64,000 nucleotides of DNA from Palaemon carinicauda. Lineage: Eukaryota; Arthropoda; Malacostraca; Decapoda; Palaemonidae. The stretch lies in contig NC_090759.1 in NCBI RefSeq assembly GCF_036898095.1, forward strand, positions 16,733,227 through 16,797,226, in the 5' to 3' direction. Below are positions 12,758 through 24,720 of the stretch, one piece after another; the stretch's first letter is position 1, and the number at the start of each line of letters is the position of its first letter. A program made the translations under genes and the position numbers. The notes beneath the pieces were generated by a model. The model did no database searches, was not told the origin of the DNA, and saw only the letters and a list, made by a program, of their open reading frames with translations.

Positions 12758-12795
12758 GCTGTCGCGATCAGGTCCCCCAGACCAGGACTTGCTGG

Positions 12796-14110
12796 TTACT
12801 CAAGGTCAAAGACCCCCAGGTACACTCTCTCTACGAGGCTCTGCTCGGATAGTCGGAGAGAACATTCCTCTGCCTGGAATGAGAGAGCCGATGGTGGTAT
12901 TGAGAGAATCTCAATCATCCCGGTATCTCTACTGCAAGATGTGAAGGTGTGAAAATGTGTCCCCTGCTGGTTAGAACACGCCAGAATCATGAAGTCGACG
13001 CTCACGGGGCGACTCGGCAGGAGCTGTAGGATCTGTAGAGGGGCCAGACTACGGCCCCTAAGCCTGCCTGAATGATGGAGAGGTATCCTTCAGGTCTTGA
13101 CCATAGGCCTGGACCGGAACATGCCCCCCCCCCCCCTTTCCTTTGACGAGTCCGAGAACAGCATCAAGAATGTGGGGAAAGGACGAGAATATCCACTACC
13201 ATCAAGAGGTTCCATAGGTCAACACCCATTGCAGGTCTAATAGTTCCGCTGGTCCCATAGGGGCCAGGAAGTCCGGTTAACGTTGCCTGAAACCACCGGA
13301 ACTTGGACCGCCGCACATGGAACTTATCCTGAGGCGACCGTTCGGACTATAGACGGGTCAATGAGGAAAGGAGAACTAGGAAACGTTCCAAGGTAGGGCT
13401 GAAAGCTCTGCTTGACTGAGAACAGGTACTGCGACTCTCCTCAGTCTTGCCACAGTCAACTGAAAGGAAGGCTCGGAGGATGTGGTAACAGAATCTGGCG
13501 TCCCCAGGTGGCCACCCATCCAAGTACCGACCAGAACCGACGTTGCTTAACCTCGCTGGACGGACGAGAAGCGGGGTTTCCAACGTGGTAAGGCCGTTGA
13601 CTCAATATCATGGCCAGATACTCCAGATGTTGAGGCAGAAGAAGAGAAGGCTCCAAGCAAAATACCATGAACCCACACTCATGGTAAGCATCCGGAAGCT
13701 TGTCCCGGCGCTGAAGAAGGTCGAACCCGAGCCTACCGGAGTTGACCAGCCCTCCAAAAAGCAGAGGAGGTGGAAGCCTGCACCTGAGCAGCCATGAGGA
13801 AAGCAGGGAGAGTTCTCTGGGGAAAAAAACCTGCTATGCCACGGCGGGATAGCCACACTGCATCATAAGCAGGAATACCTGCAGTCTAGGCTGAATTCGA
13901 CGAGCTCCCTGGAAGATGGATGGAATGGAAACTGAAAGTACCCGTCCTTCTGATCCAGGGTTTAAGGAGTCCTGTCGCCTCGTTACCAGTCTGATCGATT
14001 CTGCTGTTCTACGCTGGCCGAAGTTTGTCCGACAAACTTGATCAGGGCTGAGAGGTCGACTACGGAACTCCCCTCTCAGATCCTTCCTTACAAGAAAGGA
14101 TCAACTGAAG
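12796..14110 (-). pseudogene. RT/RNase H remnant of DIRS copy B
   Basis: DNA similarity to copy A and D RT/RNase H is clear: the primer-like GAAGTTTGTCCGACAAACTTGATC block near 14,022 and the TCCAAGTACC, CTCCTGAGG and GACGAGTCCGAGAACAGCATC blocks. Frames are broken throughout and the LDDW box is not readable. Confidence 0.65.
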
Positions 14111-14137
14111 AGGCCGGGGGTGAAGCCGTCGATGATC

Positions 14138-15010
14138 CTATGGAGGACCTTCGCCTAAGGTATGGATCATTCTGGCCAAACGGGCAACTCTTGCCGACGC
14201 TATGGCATAGAGGTTCAGAGACACTGAATTCGCTGACAGAGACGGCGGGCGCGATATCCTTGGCTGATCACAGAGATTGTGCGGGAATGGGCATCGGGAA
14301 GCTGTCATCCGGATGAGTAACCTTAAGCATCCTCGCAGCGAGAAACCTGCAATCCTAGAGTTTGTGAACTCTGCCGCTCCTTTTAGGACTATGCCCCCCC
14401 GGGGAAGCCTCCCGTGCCATCTGTTCCTGACAGGAGGAAACTGCAATTGGACACCTTGTCCCAGTTGTCGTAGCCGATAACTTAGGACGACGTGGTTGAA
14501 AGAAAAGGGCGCTGGAGCCCTGCAGAGTCTGGAAGAAAGCGCCTTGGAGTGAAAACGGAAGTCGATTTCCTCCGCACAGCCGCTGTCTAAGTCTCTGTCC
14601 TTGGGCACAAACAAACTCTTCTCAAGGATGGAAGGGTGTCTGAGGTCGTCGACCTCCACAGATGAGACACCCGAAGGAAGCCCTCAGTCAGCGCGTCCAG
14701 ATGGTACAACATCGAGCTTGTCCGCAAGTTAAATACTTAACGACGAAAGGCCAAGGTGCCTGAGCTCGAGAGGAGGAAAGTACCCATGATCTTCCTGTAG
14801 CTTCCTTGAACCAAACCTCGGGCCGTAACCGAGGAGGGAAAGGACCTGGTAAGCCCCCAGAGGAAGGGGTAAGCAGTCACCCCTTGGCCGATGGCGAAAT
14901 CTCAAACGGAAAGCCCCCCGCCAAAAATCCTTCCAGGGAATGACGGGGAAGGGCTAACCCAGGTTCTGGAAAGAGGAGTGTTGCTCAGACCTCCCTGAAG
15001 TTTCTTTCTA
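14138..15010 (-). pseudogene. gag-like remnant of DIRS copy B (C-terminal part)
   Basis: Matches copy C at 22,860-23,930 and, less well, copy D gag. Readable pieces include MEVDDLRHPSILEKSLFVPKD. The 5' part present in copy C (23,640-23,930) is deleted here, including the acceptor-like CAG. Confidence 0.65.
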
Positions 15011-15235
15011 TTCTTGCAAGTGCCATGCTCTGCGTTTACGGGGTGAGGCCGTGTTTTGGAAATATGCTCCAGAAGAACTCGCCAGGCTGGCCATGCTGCA
15101 AAAACCCCAATGGGAATCGTGGTCGCAATCGCCCTGGAGCTCGCGCGATGATAATTCAAAGATTTGCGCGTGGGCGAACGTGGAAGCGCCCATGCGCGGT
15201 CATGCAGGAACGCAAACGAAGGTGAGTGAAGGAGC

Positions 15236-15350
15236 GCAGAAGGAGGGCGAGCATGGTAGGAAGGGCGAGCATGGTAGGAAGGGCGAGCGTGGTAGGAAGG
15301 GCGAGCGTGGTAGGAAGGGCGAGCGTGGTAGGAAGGGCGAGAGCTGGTGG
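15236..15350. repeat. 18-bp minisatellite in DIRS copy B
   Basis: About six tandem units of an 18-bp module (GAGCGTGGTAGGAAGGGC and one-base variants). It lies in the CG-rich, intron-like stretch and is absent from copies A, C and D. Confidence 0.85.
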
Positions 15351-15427
15351 TCGGCGAGCTATAACCCATAGACGAGCAATGGATACTGCAAGAATTAAGC
15401 CGACGTTCGTGCGAAGAAACACTATAG

Positions 15428-15562
15428 GTTCGAGCGATGGAACACCGTCGGTTCGCGCGACGGAACACCGTCGGTTCGCGCGACGGAACACCGTCCGTCC
15501 GCGCGACGGAACACCGTCCGTCCGCGCGACGGAACACCGTCCGTCCACGCGACGGAATACCG
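15428..15562. repeat. 23-bp minisatellite in DIRS copy B
   Basis: About six units with a 23-bp period, each containing CGCGCGACGGAACACCGTC or a close variant. The period is not a multiple of three, so the same DNA reads as three different peptides. It is non-coding in nature. Confidence 0.85.
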
Positions 15563-15659
15563 TTGGTTCGCAGGCGGGCGAATATTGGAGAGTATGTGCG
15601 CGGACTCGCATGAGCGTAGACGTGCAGGCACGTGGGCGTGTGGGCGCGCAGGCGAATGA

Positions 15660-15912
15660 TCGCGCGGTCGCGCGGGGGCGCAGGCGAGCGGTCGCGCGGG
15701 GGCGCAGGCGAACGGTCGCGCGGGGGCGCAGGCGAACGGTCGCGCGGGGGCGCAGGCGAACGGTCGCGCGGGGGCGCAGGCGAACGGTCGCGCGGGGGCG
15801 CAGGCGAACGGTCGCGCGGGGGCGCAGGCGAACGGTCGCGCGGGGGCGCAGGCGAACGGTCGCGCGGGGGCGCAGGCGAACGGTCGCGCGGGGGCGCAGG
15901 CGAATGGTCGCG
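15660..15912. repeat. 24-bp CG-rich minisatellite in DIRS copy B
   Basis: About ten near-perfect 24-bp units built on CGGTCGCGCGGGGGCGCAGG plus CGAA. They create long but meaningless frames on both strands (Arg/Gly/Glu/Ser one way, Ala/Pro/Arg/Asp/Ser the other). Copy C has an array at the same place with a different unit. Confidence 0.92.
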
Positions 15913-16639
15913 CAGGCGAGCGGTCGCGAGGGTGGGCAGGTGAATGAGCGCGAGTCCGAGGCGGCGAACGCAAGCGTTAGCGCGATGGCGAGGAAGACCG
16001 CTGGCGATATGGATCAACAGGCGATCGGTGGTGAGCTGGTGAACGCTAACGCGCAGGTTGGCGATGGCGCGTTGTGGCATGTCGACGCATTGGCGAGCGA
16101 TGGCGAGCAGCATGCGCAGGTGGGCGATCGCGCGATGGCGAGCAGCATGCGCAGGTGGGCGATCGCGCGATGGCTAGCAGCATGCGCAGGTGGGCGATGG
16201 CGTGCTAGTAGCTGGCGAACCATGTTCCTTCAGAAGTGTTGGAGAACGTTAGCGTGCCGGCTGTAACACACGCGGGCGATCCGGAGATCGCCGAGAGACA
16301 GGTGATCGCTGACGTGTAGAACACTGTTGAATAGGCGATATTAAAATCGCCTGTGCGCGCTGGCGAGCAGGTGAACGCTGGCGAGCAGGTGATCGCTGGC
16401 GAGCAGGTGATCGCTGGCGAGCTGATGATCGCTGGCGAGCTGATGATCGCTGGCGAGCTGATGATCACTGGCGAGCAGAAGGCAACGCGTGGAAGACTGC
16501 GCATAGAAGAAGAGTCCTTGACCCAGACCTGAACCGAAGTTCTAGATCGCGAGGGCGAACGTGGGCGCACAGGGCGCGTAACAGGAACCAACAGGAACAG
16601 CAGGGATGATCATCATGAGAGCGCTGACGAACAGGAGCG

Positions 16640-17299
16640 CTAGCGATCAGGAAGCGCTGATGAGCAGGAGAGCGCCTGTGTGATAATACTGAGCAGGAGC
16701 AGGAGAGAACACAGCAGAAGGGCGCGCAGGGGAACCCTGACACGCAAGGGAAGAACCCCCGTGGGAGGCAACCCTTTGCCCCGAAGGGAACGTTGTCCGT
16801 CGGTAGACAGATGTCCATCGGAAGACCGTAGCCTGTCCGTCGGGAAGACCGTTGCCCGTCGGAAGACGAGATCAGACTGCTGTCCATCTGCACCAAGGCG
16901 GAAGACGAGATCAGACTGCTGTCCATCTGCACCAAGGCGGAAGATCAAGAAAAAGGAGTTGTAGGCTGCAAACGGAGATTCAAAAAGGCGCCTCTTAGCA
17001 CCCTTATAGGGAGATGAGAGGCCCTTACGACGAGGCGGACGGTGGGCCTTACGGCGAGGGAGGCCAACAGCAACAGCAGCAGAAGAATCCTCCGAAGAGG
17101 AGTCTCTATGAGTGTACTCTCTCGCGAACGTAAGAGAAACACTTCGTAGAAGAGACTGGTCAGCCAGTGACCTAAAAGGAACAATCCTCCGAAGAGGGGC
17201 TCCTGCAGTTGCCCAGCCCCTCAAGCGAAACTGCAGGTGTGACCGCTCAGCACCAAGAGCAAGGTCGCACGAAAAAAAGGCAAGAGAAGAACCCCCCAA
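16640..17299 (-). pseudogene. gag N-part of DIRS copy B
   Basis: An open frame of 219 codons whose middle (VGLPRRKAHRPPRRKGLSSP, YKGAKRRLF) is also found in copies C and D, which supports real coding ancestry. An 18-residue piece (RLGADGQQSDLVF...) is duplicated in tandem at about 16,860-16,950. The low-coordinate end runs into CG-rich, intron-like DNA. Product unknown; presumably the N-terminal part of the Gag-like ORF1. Confidence 0.55.
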
Positions 17300-18218
17300 A
17301 AGGGGAAAAACTCAAGCCTGGACAGGAAAAACTTCCCTCGGAAGGAAAGTTACCCGCCCAAGGAGGCAAGCCTCCTGAGAGTTCTAAAATGAACTGGAGA
17401 GCTGTCCGTCATCACGGGAGTACTTCCAGTAGAAGGAGACACGCCCCTGACGAAAATACAAGGGGGGAGGCAGCAACAGCCGAATCCCCAGGCCTCAACA
17501 AGACAGCTCACACCGTTGCCATATTACAGAAACGAACTAGATCGGTAACTGTAAAAAAAAAATTAAAAAAAAATCATTAGTACACATTCATTCCCCCGGG
17601 AAGGCTCCGAAGAGGAATCCCGAGGGAAAGGAAACAAGAATTACACAACAGGCACGTGCCCTCAAAACCGCTTACACTCACGGAAGGAGAGCTGTAACCA
17701 AAACAGAATTATAACAATTATAATTATGAAACTATGTAATTATGTAATTTAAAAATGAATGAACACTAAAGAAAGAACGAAAACCCCGAAAGGAATCGTT
17801 CTACAAGCTGAAAAAAACAACTACAATTAGATTCATAAACTAATTGAGACAAACGTACGGCGTAGCAACCCCCCCACACGGAAAGGAAGCTACAAGGGCG
17901 TAGTAACACGTAGTAAAAGGGTGAACGACCTCAAGAGAGAGAGAGAGAGAAAGACCGAAGTCAAACTCGATTGCCACCCATAAAATTACGCCGAGGTGGT
18001 CTAACTGCCGAGGACATCACGTAAATATCGTACACTACACACACAAATCTGAAAAGGAAACTTACTGGTTTCTCTACTCAAATATATATATACAAACATG
18101 AAAACATGTTTACATATATATTGAGTAAAAGAAAAGTAAGTGATTAAGTAAAGACAAAATAAACAATGGCTGCCAAGAGAGGACCAAGACAGAGACGTCT
18201 GTCACAGTCCGAGCCAAA
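17300..18218 (-). other. 5' leader of DIRS copy B
   Basis: AT-richer leader without a supported frame, with a short GA tract at about 17,934-17,951 and several CCCGAAAGG-type blocks shared with copy C. Nothing else was recognised. Confidence 0.5.
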
Positions 18219-18406
18219 AGTGAAAGTGAGCAATCATCTGTGGGTGAGGGGGGGGTAGCTAGCTACCACTCCCCTACCCCTACCCCCCCACTAACTAGCG
18301 CGGGGGTAATACACCCTCGTTAAATTCTAATGGCTCGCCATTTCAGCTGCGCTAAAAGGTAAACCCAATGTAAATAGCGTGGTTTGTATTTTGGTTTTGG
18401 AACAAA
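18219..18406. repeat. Right (5') terminal repeat of DIRS copy B
   Basis: Inverted partner of 10,681-10,835. The tip reads ATTTTGGTTTTGGAACAAA, where the internal complementary region implies ATTTCGGTTACGGAACAAA. Several changes fit CpG decay. Confidence 0.85.
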
Positions 18407-19311
18407 TAAGAATTACGCACAGGAATGCGCCCTCCTCCCCCACTGACACTCACGGGAAAGGGGGGAGAAGGCGGAGAACTGTAACAAAACAGAATTATAA
18501 CAATTATAAATACTGTATGTAATTCATCTAAGAATGTTCACTAATAGTAAGAACAAATGAACCCCGAAGAGAAGCGTCCTACACAGAAGCTGAAAAGTTA
18601 ACAAATACAATTAGATTTAATTAAAAAATAATTGAGACAAAATAAACGGAGTAGCAACTCAACCCGCAACGGGAAGGAAGCTACCGTAATACGTAGTAGT
18701 AATAAAAGGGTGAACGACCTCAAGGAGAGAGAGAGAGACCGTAGTCAAACTAAACTCCCAAGTTCCCCACACTGATAGACCAAGTTCCCCGTAGGGAAGG
18801 AGGAACAGCGGAGAAACAGATTGATAAGTAAAGTCCAGCGATGACGATTCCCCACGGCGCCCGCCGAAGGGAGACCGAAGGACCAAGGGAGAGATCGTGA
18901 CCCATGAAAAGTCACCGAGGTAGCCTGAGACCACACGGAGAAGTTGTCGTACAATGAGTGGACTTCCTACACACACACACAGCACAAACACTGAAAAGGA
19001 AACTTACTGTATTTCTATACACAAATATATACATAAACATAAGAATGTTTACATATATATTAAGTATAAGAAAAGTAAATAATTAAGTAAGACAAAACAT
19101 TAATGGCTGCCATGCGAGGACGGGACAGAGACATCTGTTCATTGTCCGAGCCAAAAGTGAAGTGAAGCAGTTCACCGGTGTGTGAGGGGGGGAGGGGTAG
19201 CTAGCTACCACTCCCCTACCCACTTGCTAACTAGCGTGGGGGTAATACACCCTCTTTAAATTCTAATGGCTCGTCTTTTCAGCTACGCCGAAAGTAAACC
19301 CTATGTAAATA
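18407..19311 (-). mobile_element. DIRS-like copy A, segment 2 (5' leader and right terminal repeat)
   Basis: Continues copy A from 10,630. It contains the same leader as copies B and C but with its own variants, then the right inverted terminal repeat (19,150-19,311) up to TATGTAAATA. It is cut there by the left end of copy C. A TACTGTA at 18,509-18,515 appears to be a 5-bp gain relative to copies B and C. Confidence 0.75.
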
Positions 19312-19523
19312 TGACAAATTCGAAGATAATTTGTATTTTTCCTAACCATACAAACCTTAGCTATTTACAAAGGGTTATTACTTTTAGCGTAGCTGAAATG
19401 GCGAGCCATTAGAATTTAACGAGGGTGTATTACCCCCGCGCTAGTTAGCGGGGGGGTAGGGGAGTGGTAGCTAGCTACCCCTCCTCCCCCTCACACACAG
19501 GTGAATACTCACTTTCACTTAGA
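19312..19523. repeat. Left (3') terminal repeat of DIRS copy C
   Basis: Same organisation as in copy B. The inverted partner is at 26,825-26,990. Confidence 0.85.
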
Positions 19524-19564
19524 GGTAGGACTTGTCTTGGGGGACAGGGCTGGCGGGCAAATAT

Positions 19565-19668
19565 GTGTAAATAGCTAAGGTTTGTATGGTTAGGAAAAAT
19601 ACAAATTATCTTCGAATTTGTCATTTGTTCCGTAACCGAAATACAAACCACGCTATTTACAAAGGGTG
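19565..19668. repeat. Internal complementary region of DIRS copy C
   Basis: Reverse complement of the left end joined to the reverse complement of the right end. Its match to the copy's own two ends is nearly perfect. Confidence 0.82.
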
Positions 19669-20143
19669 ACTTATCCCTTAGGAAGGGTGGAAAGTCCCCA
19701 GCCATACTGGCTTTGGCTTTACCCGGGGACTCAGAATCCGAGTGAGTCGCACTCGAGAAAAGGAGTCCCTGCACCTCACAAGTTCCTTGCACCGCAAGGA
19801 ACCATGTGGCCTACGTAAGCTTGTGTGTGAAGGAAGAAGTGTGACCCGTCTTAGGCAGTTGACCTGGAGTTCCAGAAGGAACTCTGGGTTAAGACGTTCC
19901 CAATACCACCTCGTTAGGGTATGGGGGACGCGACAGTATTGACTCAATACTCGGAACACAAGGAAGCATGGTTTACCTGCAGAGGTTCGAGGTCAGCTAT
20001 GCAGAGACCAGGATGCTGCTTCCCTGTAGAGGGGATGATGAAGAAAGAAGTAAGGGCCAGACATACTTCTTTCGTTCATGCAGACTAAAACCTGATAACA
20101 ATGCCCTCAACCTTCTGCTACCTGTCCAAAAAGGAGCCTGAGG

Positions 20144-21490
20144 TTAGACCAGCTGTTGTGTAGCCACCACAGAGCGATAGAAAACGTATCGAGACTCCTG
20201 TGGGTCACGCCCTGCAGGAAGCGGGCTGCGAAGGTCATCAGACGCTTCCAGACTCCAGCTTGTAGCACCTGCGTCACAGAGTAGTATTACTCGAAGGCGA
20301 GGGACGTTGCGATGTATCCAACATCGTGCTGTAGGGCGACGTGACGGGGGAGGGTCTGAAGACAGGTCGAGATGAATGTCCTTGAGTCCGGGCTGAAGAG
20401 GTATACTGGTGACTCTCCCCCCATGTCCTCCTTGTGTTCCCAAATCGGCTGCAACTGAGGCCAAACTGCAGCTGTTCCCAGCGCTAACCTCTCGATTCCT
20501 GTACTGGCAAGAAAGAGAAGGTCTTGGGACATCAGACACAGAATGGAGACTCAAAATCTTGAATGAATCGGACCGAAGGGTCGGGACCCTCAGATTCTGA
20601 GTCTAGCCAACAACTCAGGAGCGAGCCTGAATGTTGCCTTCCCCTCTTCCTTAGAAAGGGGGGGAGTAGTAAGAGACCAAGAAGATTGCTTACACACTGG
20701 CCGTGGCCAGAGTGAGCAGAAGACCCAGGGCGGAATACAATCCGAGGCCTGTCGTAAAAGGGTCTTGAGAAGATCTCTTAAAGGACTAAAAGTCCGAGCC
20801 ATGCTCCAAGTTGGAGGTCTTCCTCCGACTAGGGCAGGGACGATCGTAGCTTCGCATGAGCGAGGATAGATCCAGCGGGCAGGAAAAAGTTATTCCTTTA
20901 AGCCTGAAGGTCAGGGAAAGGCTGAGCGACAGGCTTCATTGCCAAGAGCGGAAAGGAGTTTCCTCCCGCCGAAAGGCAATAAGACCGTTATTGCTGGAGA
21001 AGAGGCCTCACGGGAAGAGGTATATCTCCCACGGCACCAACCACCTTAGACTCTTCACTTTGCCTGGGAGACCCCTGTGGATGACTATCGCAGATGACGC
21101 GACCTCCGTACCGCGACTGTAGCGGGTTGTCTCTTCTAGAGGAGGAAGCGTAGTGTCTCCAGGCATGAAGCCGAAGCGACGCCCCGGTTCGGGAGAGATG
21201 TCGCAGTGTGGTTGCTTGAGTAGTCTGCGCCGTGGGAGAAGCTCTCCCGGGAGTTCCGTCAGGGGAAGCAGAGGGTCCAGAAACCGTTCTGCACATAGTC
21301 CCAGTGGAGCTCTCCCATTGAAAGGTTGACAGACAACCTGGTTTTGTTGAGACCCATTGTCCGCAGACAAAAAGGAGGGAAGACGCAGGCGTCGAAGTTG
21401 TCCCACCATCACCGGAATGCATCTTGCCAGAGTCTCGGGGTCTGAGACTGGGGGGAAAACTAGCGGAAGCTTGAGGTTCCAAGCTGTCGC
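20144..21490 (-). pseudogene. Tyrosine recombinase remnant of DIRS copy C
   Basis: Shares with copy A the C-terminal text (TSLAFE, then SVTQVLQAGVWKRL in another frame, then RSLDTFSIAL). The region is broken into many frames, and the HDVR box is replaced by text reading DVGY. Nearly all indels are shared with copy B, so B and C descend from an already defective lineage. Confidence 0.7.
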
Positions 21491-21499
21491 GATCAGGTC

Positions 21500-22790
21500 C
21501 CCCAGACCAGCACTTGCTGGTTACCCAAGGTCAAAGACCCCTAGGTACACTCTCTCTATGAGGCTCTGCTCGGATAGTCTGAGAGAAACATTCCCCTGCC
21601 TGGAATGAGAGAGCCGATGGTGGAATTGAGAGAATCTCAATCATCCCGATATCTCTACTGCAAGATGTGAAGGTGTGAAAATGCGTCCCCTGCTGGTTAG
21701 CATGAAGTCGACACGCAACGGGGCGACTTGGCAGGAGCGGTAGGATCCGAAGAGGGGTCAGACTAAGGCCCTTAAGCCTGCCTGAATGATGGAGAGGTAT
21801 CCTTCAGGTCTTGACCATAGGCCTGGACCGGAACATGCCCCCCCCCCTTTCCTTTGACGAGTCCGAGAACCGCATCAAGAATGTGGGGAAAGGACGAGAA
21901 TATCCACTACCATCAAGAGGCTCCATAGGTCAACACCCATTGCAGGTTTAATAGTTCCGCTGGTCCCATAGGGCCAGGGAGTCCGGTTAAACATTGCCTG
22001 AAGCCACCGGAACTTGGATCGCCCCACATGGAACTTATCCTGAGGCGACCGTTCGGACTATAAACGGGTCAATGAGGAAAGAAGAACTAGGAAACGTTCC
22101 AAGGTAGGGCTGAAAACTCTGCTTGACTGAGAACAGGTACTGCGACTCTCCTCAGTCTTGCCACGGTGAACCGAAAGGAAGGCTCGGAGGATGTGGTAAC
22201 AGAATCTGGCGTCCCCAGGTGGTCACCCATCCAAGTACCGACGTTGCTTAACCTCGCTGGACGGACGAGAAGCGGGGTTTCCAACGTGGTAAGGCGGTTG
22301 ACTCAATATCATGGCCAGATACTCCAGATGTTGAGGCAGAGGAAGAGAAGGCTCCAAGCAAAATACCATGAGCCCACACTCATGGTCAGCATTCGGAAGC
22401 TTTTCCCGGCGCTGAAGAAGGTCGAAACCCGAGCCTACCGGAATTGACTAGCCCTCCAAACAGCAGAGGAGGCGGAAGTCTGCACCTGAGCGGCCAAGAG
22501 GAAGGCAGGGAGAGTTCTCTGGGGAACCAAACCTGCTATGACACGGCGGGATAGCCACACTGCATCGTAAGCAGGAATACTTGCAGTTTAGGATGAATTC
22601 GACGAGCACCCTGGAAGATGGATGGAATGGAAACTGAAAGTACCCGTCCTTCCGATCCAGGGTTAAAGGAGTCCTGTCGCCTCGTTACCAGTCTGATCGA
22701 TTCTGCTGGTCTACGCTGGCCGAAGTTTGTTCGACAAACTTGATCAGGGCTGAGAGGTCGACTATGGACATCCCCTCTCAGATCCTTCCT
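21500..22790 (-). pseudogene. RT/RNase H remnant of DIRS copy C
   Basis: Aligns with copy B at 12,790-14,090 almost base for base. It lacks a readable LDDW box and contains several stops. Confidence 0.65.
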
Positions 22791-22859
22791 TACAAGAAAG
22801 GATCGACTGAGGGGGCCGGGGGTGAAGCCGTCGATGATCCTAAGGAAGACCTTCGCCTA

Positions 22860-23931
22860 AGGTATGGATCATTCTGCCCAACCGGGCAACTCTGCTGATG
22901 CTATGGCATAGAGGTTCAGAGACACTGAATTCGCTGACAGAGACGGCAGGCGCGATATCCTTGGCTACTCACAGAGATTGTGCGGGAATGGGCATCGGGA
23001 AGCTGTCATTCGGATGAGTAACCTTAAGCATCCTCCCAGCGAAAAGACCTGCAATCCTAGAGTTCGTGAACTCCTTTTAGGACTATGCCCCCCCGGGGGA
23101 GTCTCCCGTGCCATCTGTTCCTGACAGGAGGAAACTGCAATTGGACACCTTGTCCCAGTTGTCGTAGCCGATAACTTAGGCCGACGTGGTTGAAAGAAAA
23201 GGGAGCTGGAGCCCTGCAGAGTCTGGAAGAAAGCGCCTTGGAGGAGTGAAACCGGAAGTCGATTTACTCCGCACAGCAGATGTTTAAGTCTCTGTCCTTG
23301 GGCAAAGACAAAACTCTTCTCAAGGATGGAAGGGTGTCTGAGGTCGTTGACCTCCACAGATGAGACACCCGAAGGAAGACTTCAGTCAGTGCGTCCAGAT
23401 GGTACAACATCGAGCTTGTCCGCAAGTAGATACTTAACGACGAAAGGCCAAGGTGTCTGAGCTCGAGAGGAGGAAAGTACCCTTGATCTTCCTGTAGCTT
23501 CCTTGAACCAAACCTCGGGCCGTAACCGAGGAGGGAAAGAACCTGGTAAGCTCCCAGAGGAAGAGGTAAGCAGTCACCCCTTGTCCGATGGAGAAATCTT
23601 CAACGGAAAGCCCCCCCGCCAAAAATCCTTCCAGGGCGGGAGAAGGAGAGAGTACTCGTGCAGGAGAGGGGACCCTCGAGACCGACCTCTTGGGAACCAA
23701 CTTCGCCCTGGGGGAAGTCACCACGAAGTCCACTCCTCTCTTTCTCTTCAGCGTAGGAGAGACAGCCGCTGGTTTGTTACCCTGGCCGGTGAGTGCTGGT
23801 TTCATAAACCTCATTAACGCCCGTGCCAGCGGATCAAACCATGTCTGCTGCTCCAAGGACACAGAGTCCGAAATCCTCGCTAAGGTGAAAGGGATCGGGC
23901 GATCCTTTGGAGAGGACACGACGGTTCCTGC
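22860..23931 (-). pseudogene. gag-like remnant of DIRS copy C (C-terminal part)
   Basis: The start region (23,434-23,919) is open and matches copy D gag: SSPKDRPIPFTLARISDSVS, then WFDPLARALMRFMKPALTGQ, KRKRGVDFVVTSPRAKLVPK. On the minus strand it is preceded by a polypyrimidine tract and CAG at 23,932-23,934, the same acceptor-like site as in copies A and D. The lower half is frameshifted. Confidence 0.7.
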
Positions 23932-24105
23932 CTGAAAGAAGGTGGGAAGAATGCTGTATTGACCTGTCTTCGTCCTACACTACCAACCTGTGCTTGGATG
24001 GAGGTGATCCCGAGTGCCGCCTAGGAGCACGCGTCCCTGCTGCTACCACCGGCTGTGGAATTCGCCGCGAACTATGGTCGCGCGAGGGCGAACGGTCGCG
24101 CAAAG

Positions 24106-24332
24106 GCGAATGGTCGCGCGGGCGCACAGGCGAGTGGTCGCGCGGGCGCGCAGGCGAGCGGTCGCGAGGGCGCGCAGGCGAGCGATCGCGCGGGCGCGCA
24201 GGCGAGCGATCGCGCGGGCGCACAGGCGAGCGATCGCGCGGGCGCGCAGGCGAGCGATCGCGCGGGCGCGCAGGCGAGCGATCGCGCGGGCGCGCAGGCG
24301 AGCGATCGCGCGGGCGCGCAGGCGAATGGGCG
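24106..24332. repeat. 24-bp CG-rich minisatellite in DIRS copy C
   Basis: About nine 24-bp units built on CGATCGCGCGGGCGCGCAGG plus CGAG. Same period and place as in copy B, but a different consensus, so each array expanded on its own. Confidence 0.92.
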
Positions 24333-24425
24333 TGACGGCGAGGGATCGTGCTGCCGCGTAGGTGAAGAAGATCGCTGGCGGTAAGCGATGGCGAGCAGCA
24401 TGTGTAGGTGAATGATCGCGTGATA

Positions 24426-24720
24426 GGGTGCGATGGTGATCAGCATCCGCAAGAGGGCGAGCGTTCAGGGTTGTGCGATGAGGAGCAGCATGCGTAAGCG
24501 GGCAATCGTGCAGGGTTGTGCGATGGCGAGCAGCATGCGCAGGTGAATGATCGCGTGAAAGGGTGCGATGGTGATCAGCATCCGCAAGAGGGCGATCGTT
24601 CAGGGTTGTGCGATGAGGAGCAGCATGCGAAAGCGGGCAATCGTTCAGGGTTGTGCGATGGCGAGCAGCATGCGCAGGTGAATGATCGCGTGAAAGGGTG
24701 CGATGGTGATCAGCATCCGC
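24426..24720. repeat. 135-bp tandem repeat in DIRS copy C
   Basis: The block starting GGGTGCGATGGTGATCAGCA recurs at 24,426, 24,561 and 24,696, giving two full 135-bp units plus the start of a third. Confidence 0.85.

Larger units (their letters stand above)
10631..18406 (-). mobile_element. DIRS-like retrotransposon copy B, inserted in copy A
   Basis: A complete end-to-end element: the left end is TGACAAATTCGAAGATAATT at 10,631 and the right end is ...GGAACAAA at 18,406. Inverted terminal repeats lie at 10,681-10,835 and 18,219-18,376 and match each other in copy-specific positions (TTTACCTTTTAGCGCAGC against GCTGCGCTAAAAGGTAAA). No target duplication is visible, as expected for tyrosine-recombinase integration. 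Removing it approximately restores the copy A leader (agreement to within one or two bases). The internal genes are heavily decayed. Copy C is its closest relative in the window. Confidence 0.85.

Noticed and set aside
15660..15912. Regular 24-bp array considered as a CRISPR-like array
   Set aside because: Units are contiguous without unique spacers and the genome is eukaryotic.
14902..16266. Long open frames on both strands (403 and 346 codons) rich in Arg, Ala, Pro and Gly
   Set aside because: They are produced by CG-rich minisatellites with 18-, 23- and 24-bp periods. They have no domain and no counterpart in copies A or D.
19002..19014. TTACTGTATTTC in DIRS A as another excision footprint
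   Set aside because: Copies B and C differ here by substitutions as well (TTACTGGTTTC, TTACTTATTTC), so a 5-bp gain cannot be inferred.
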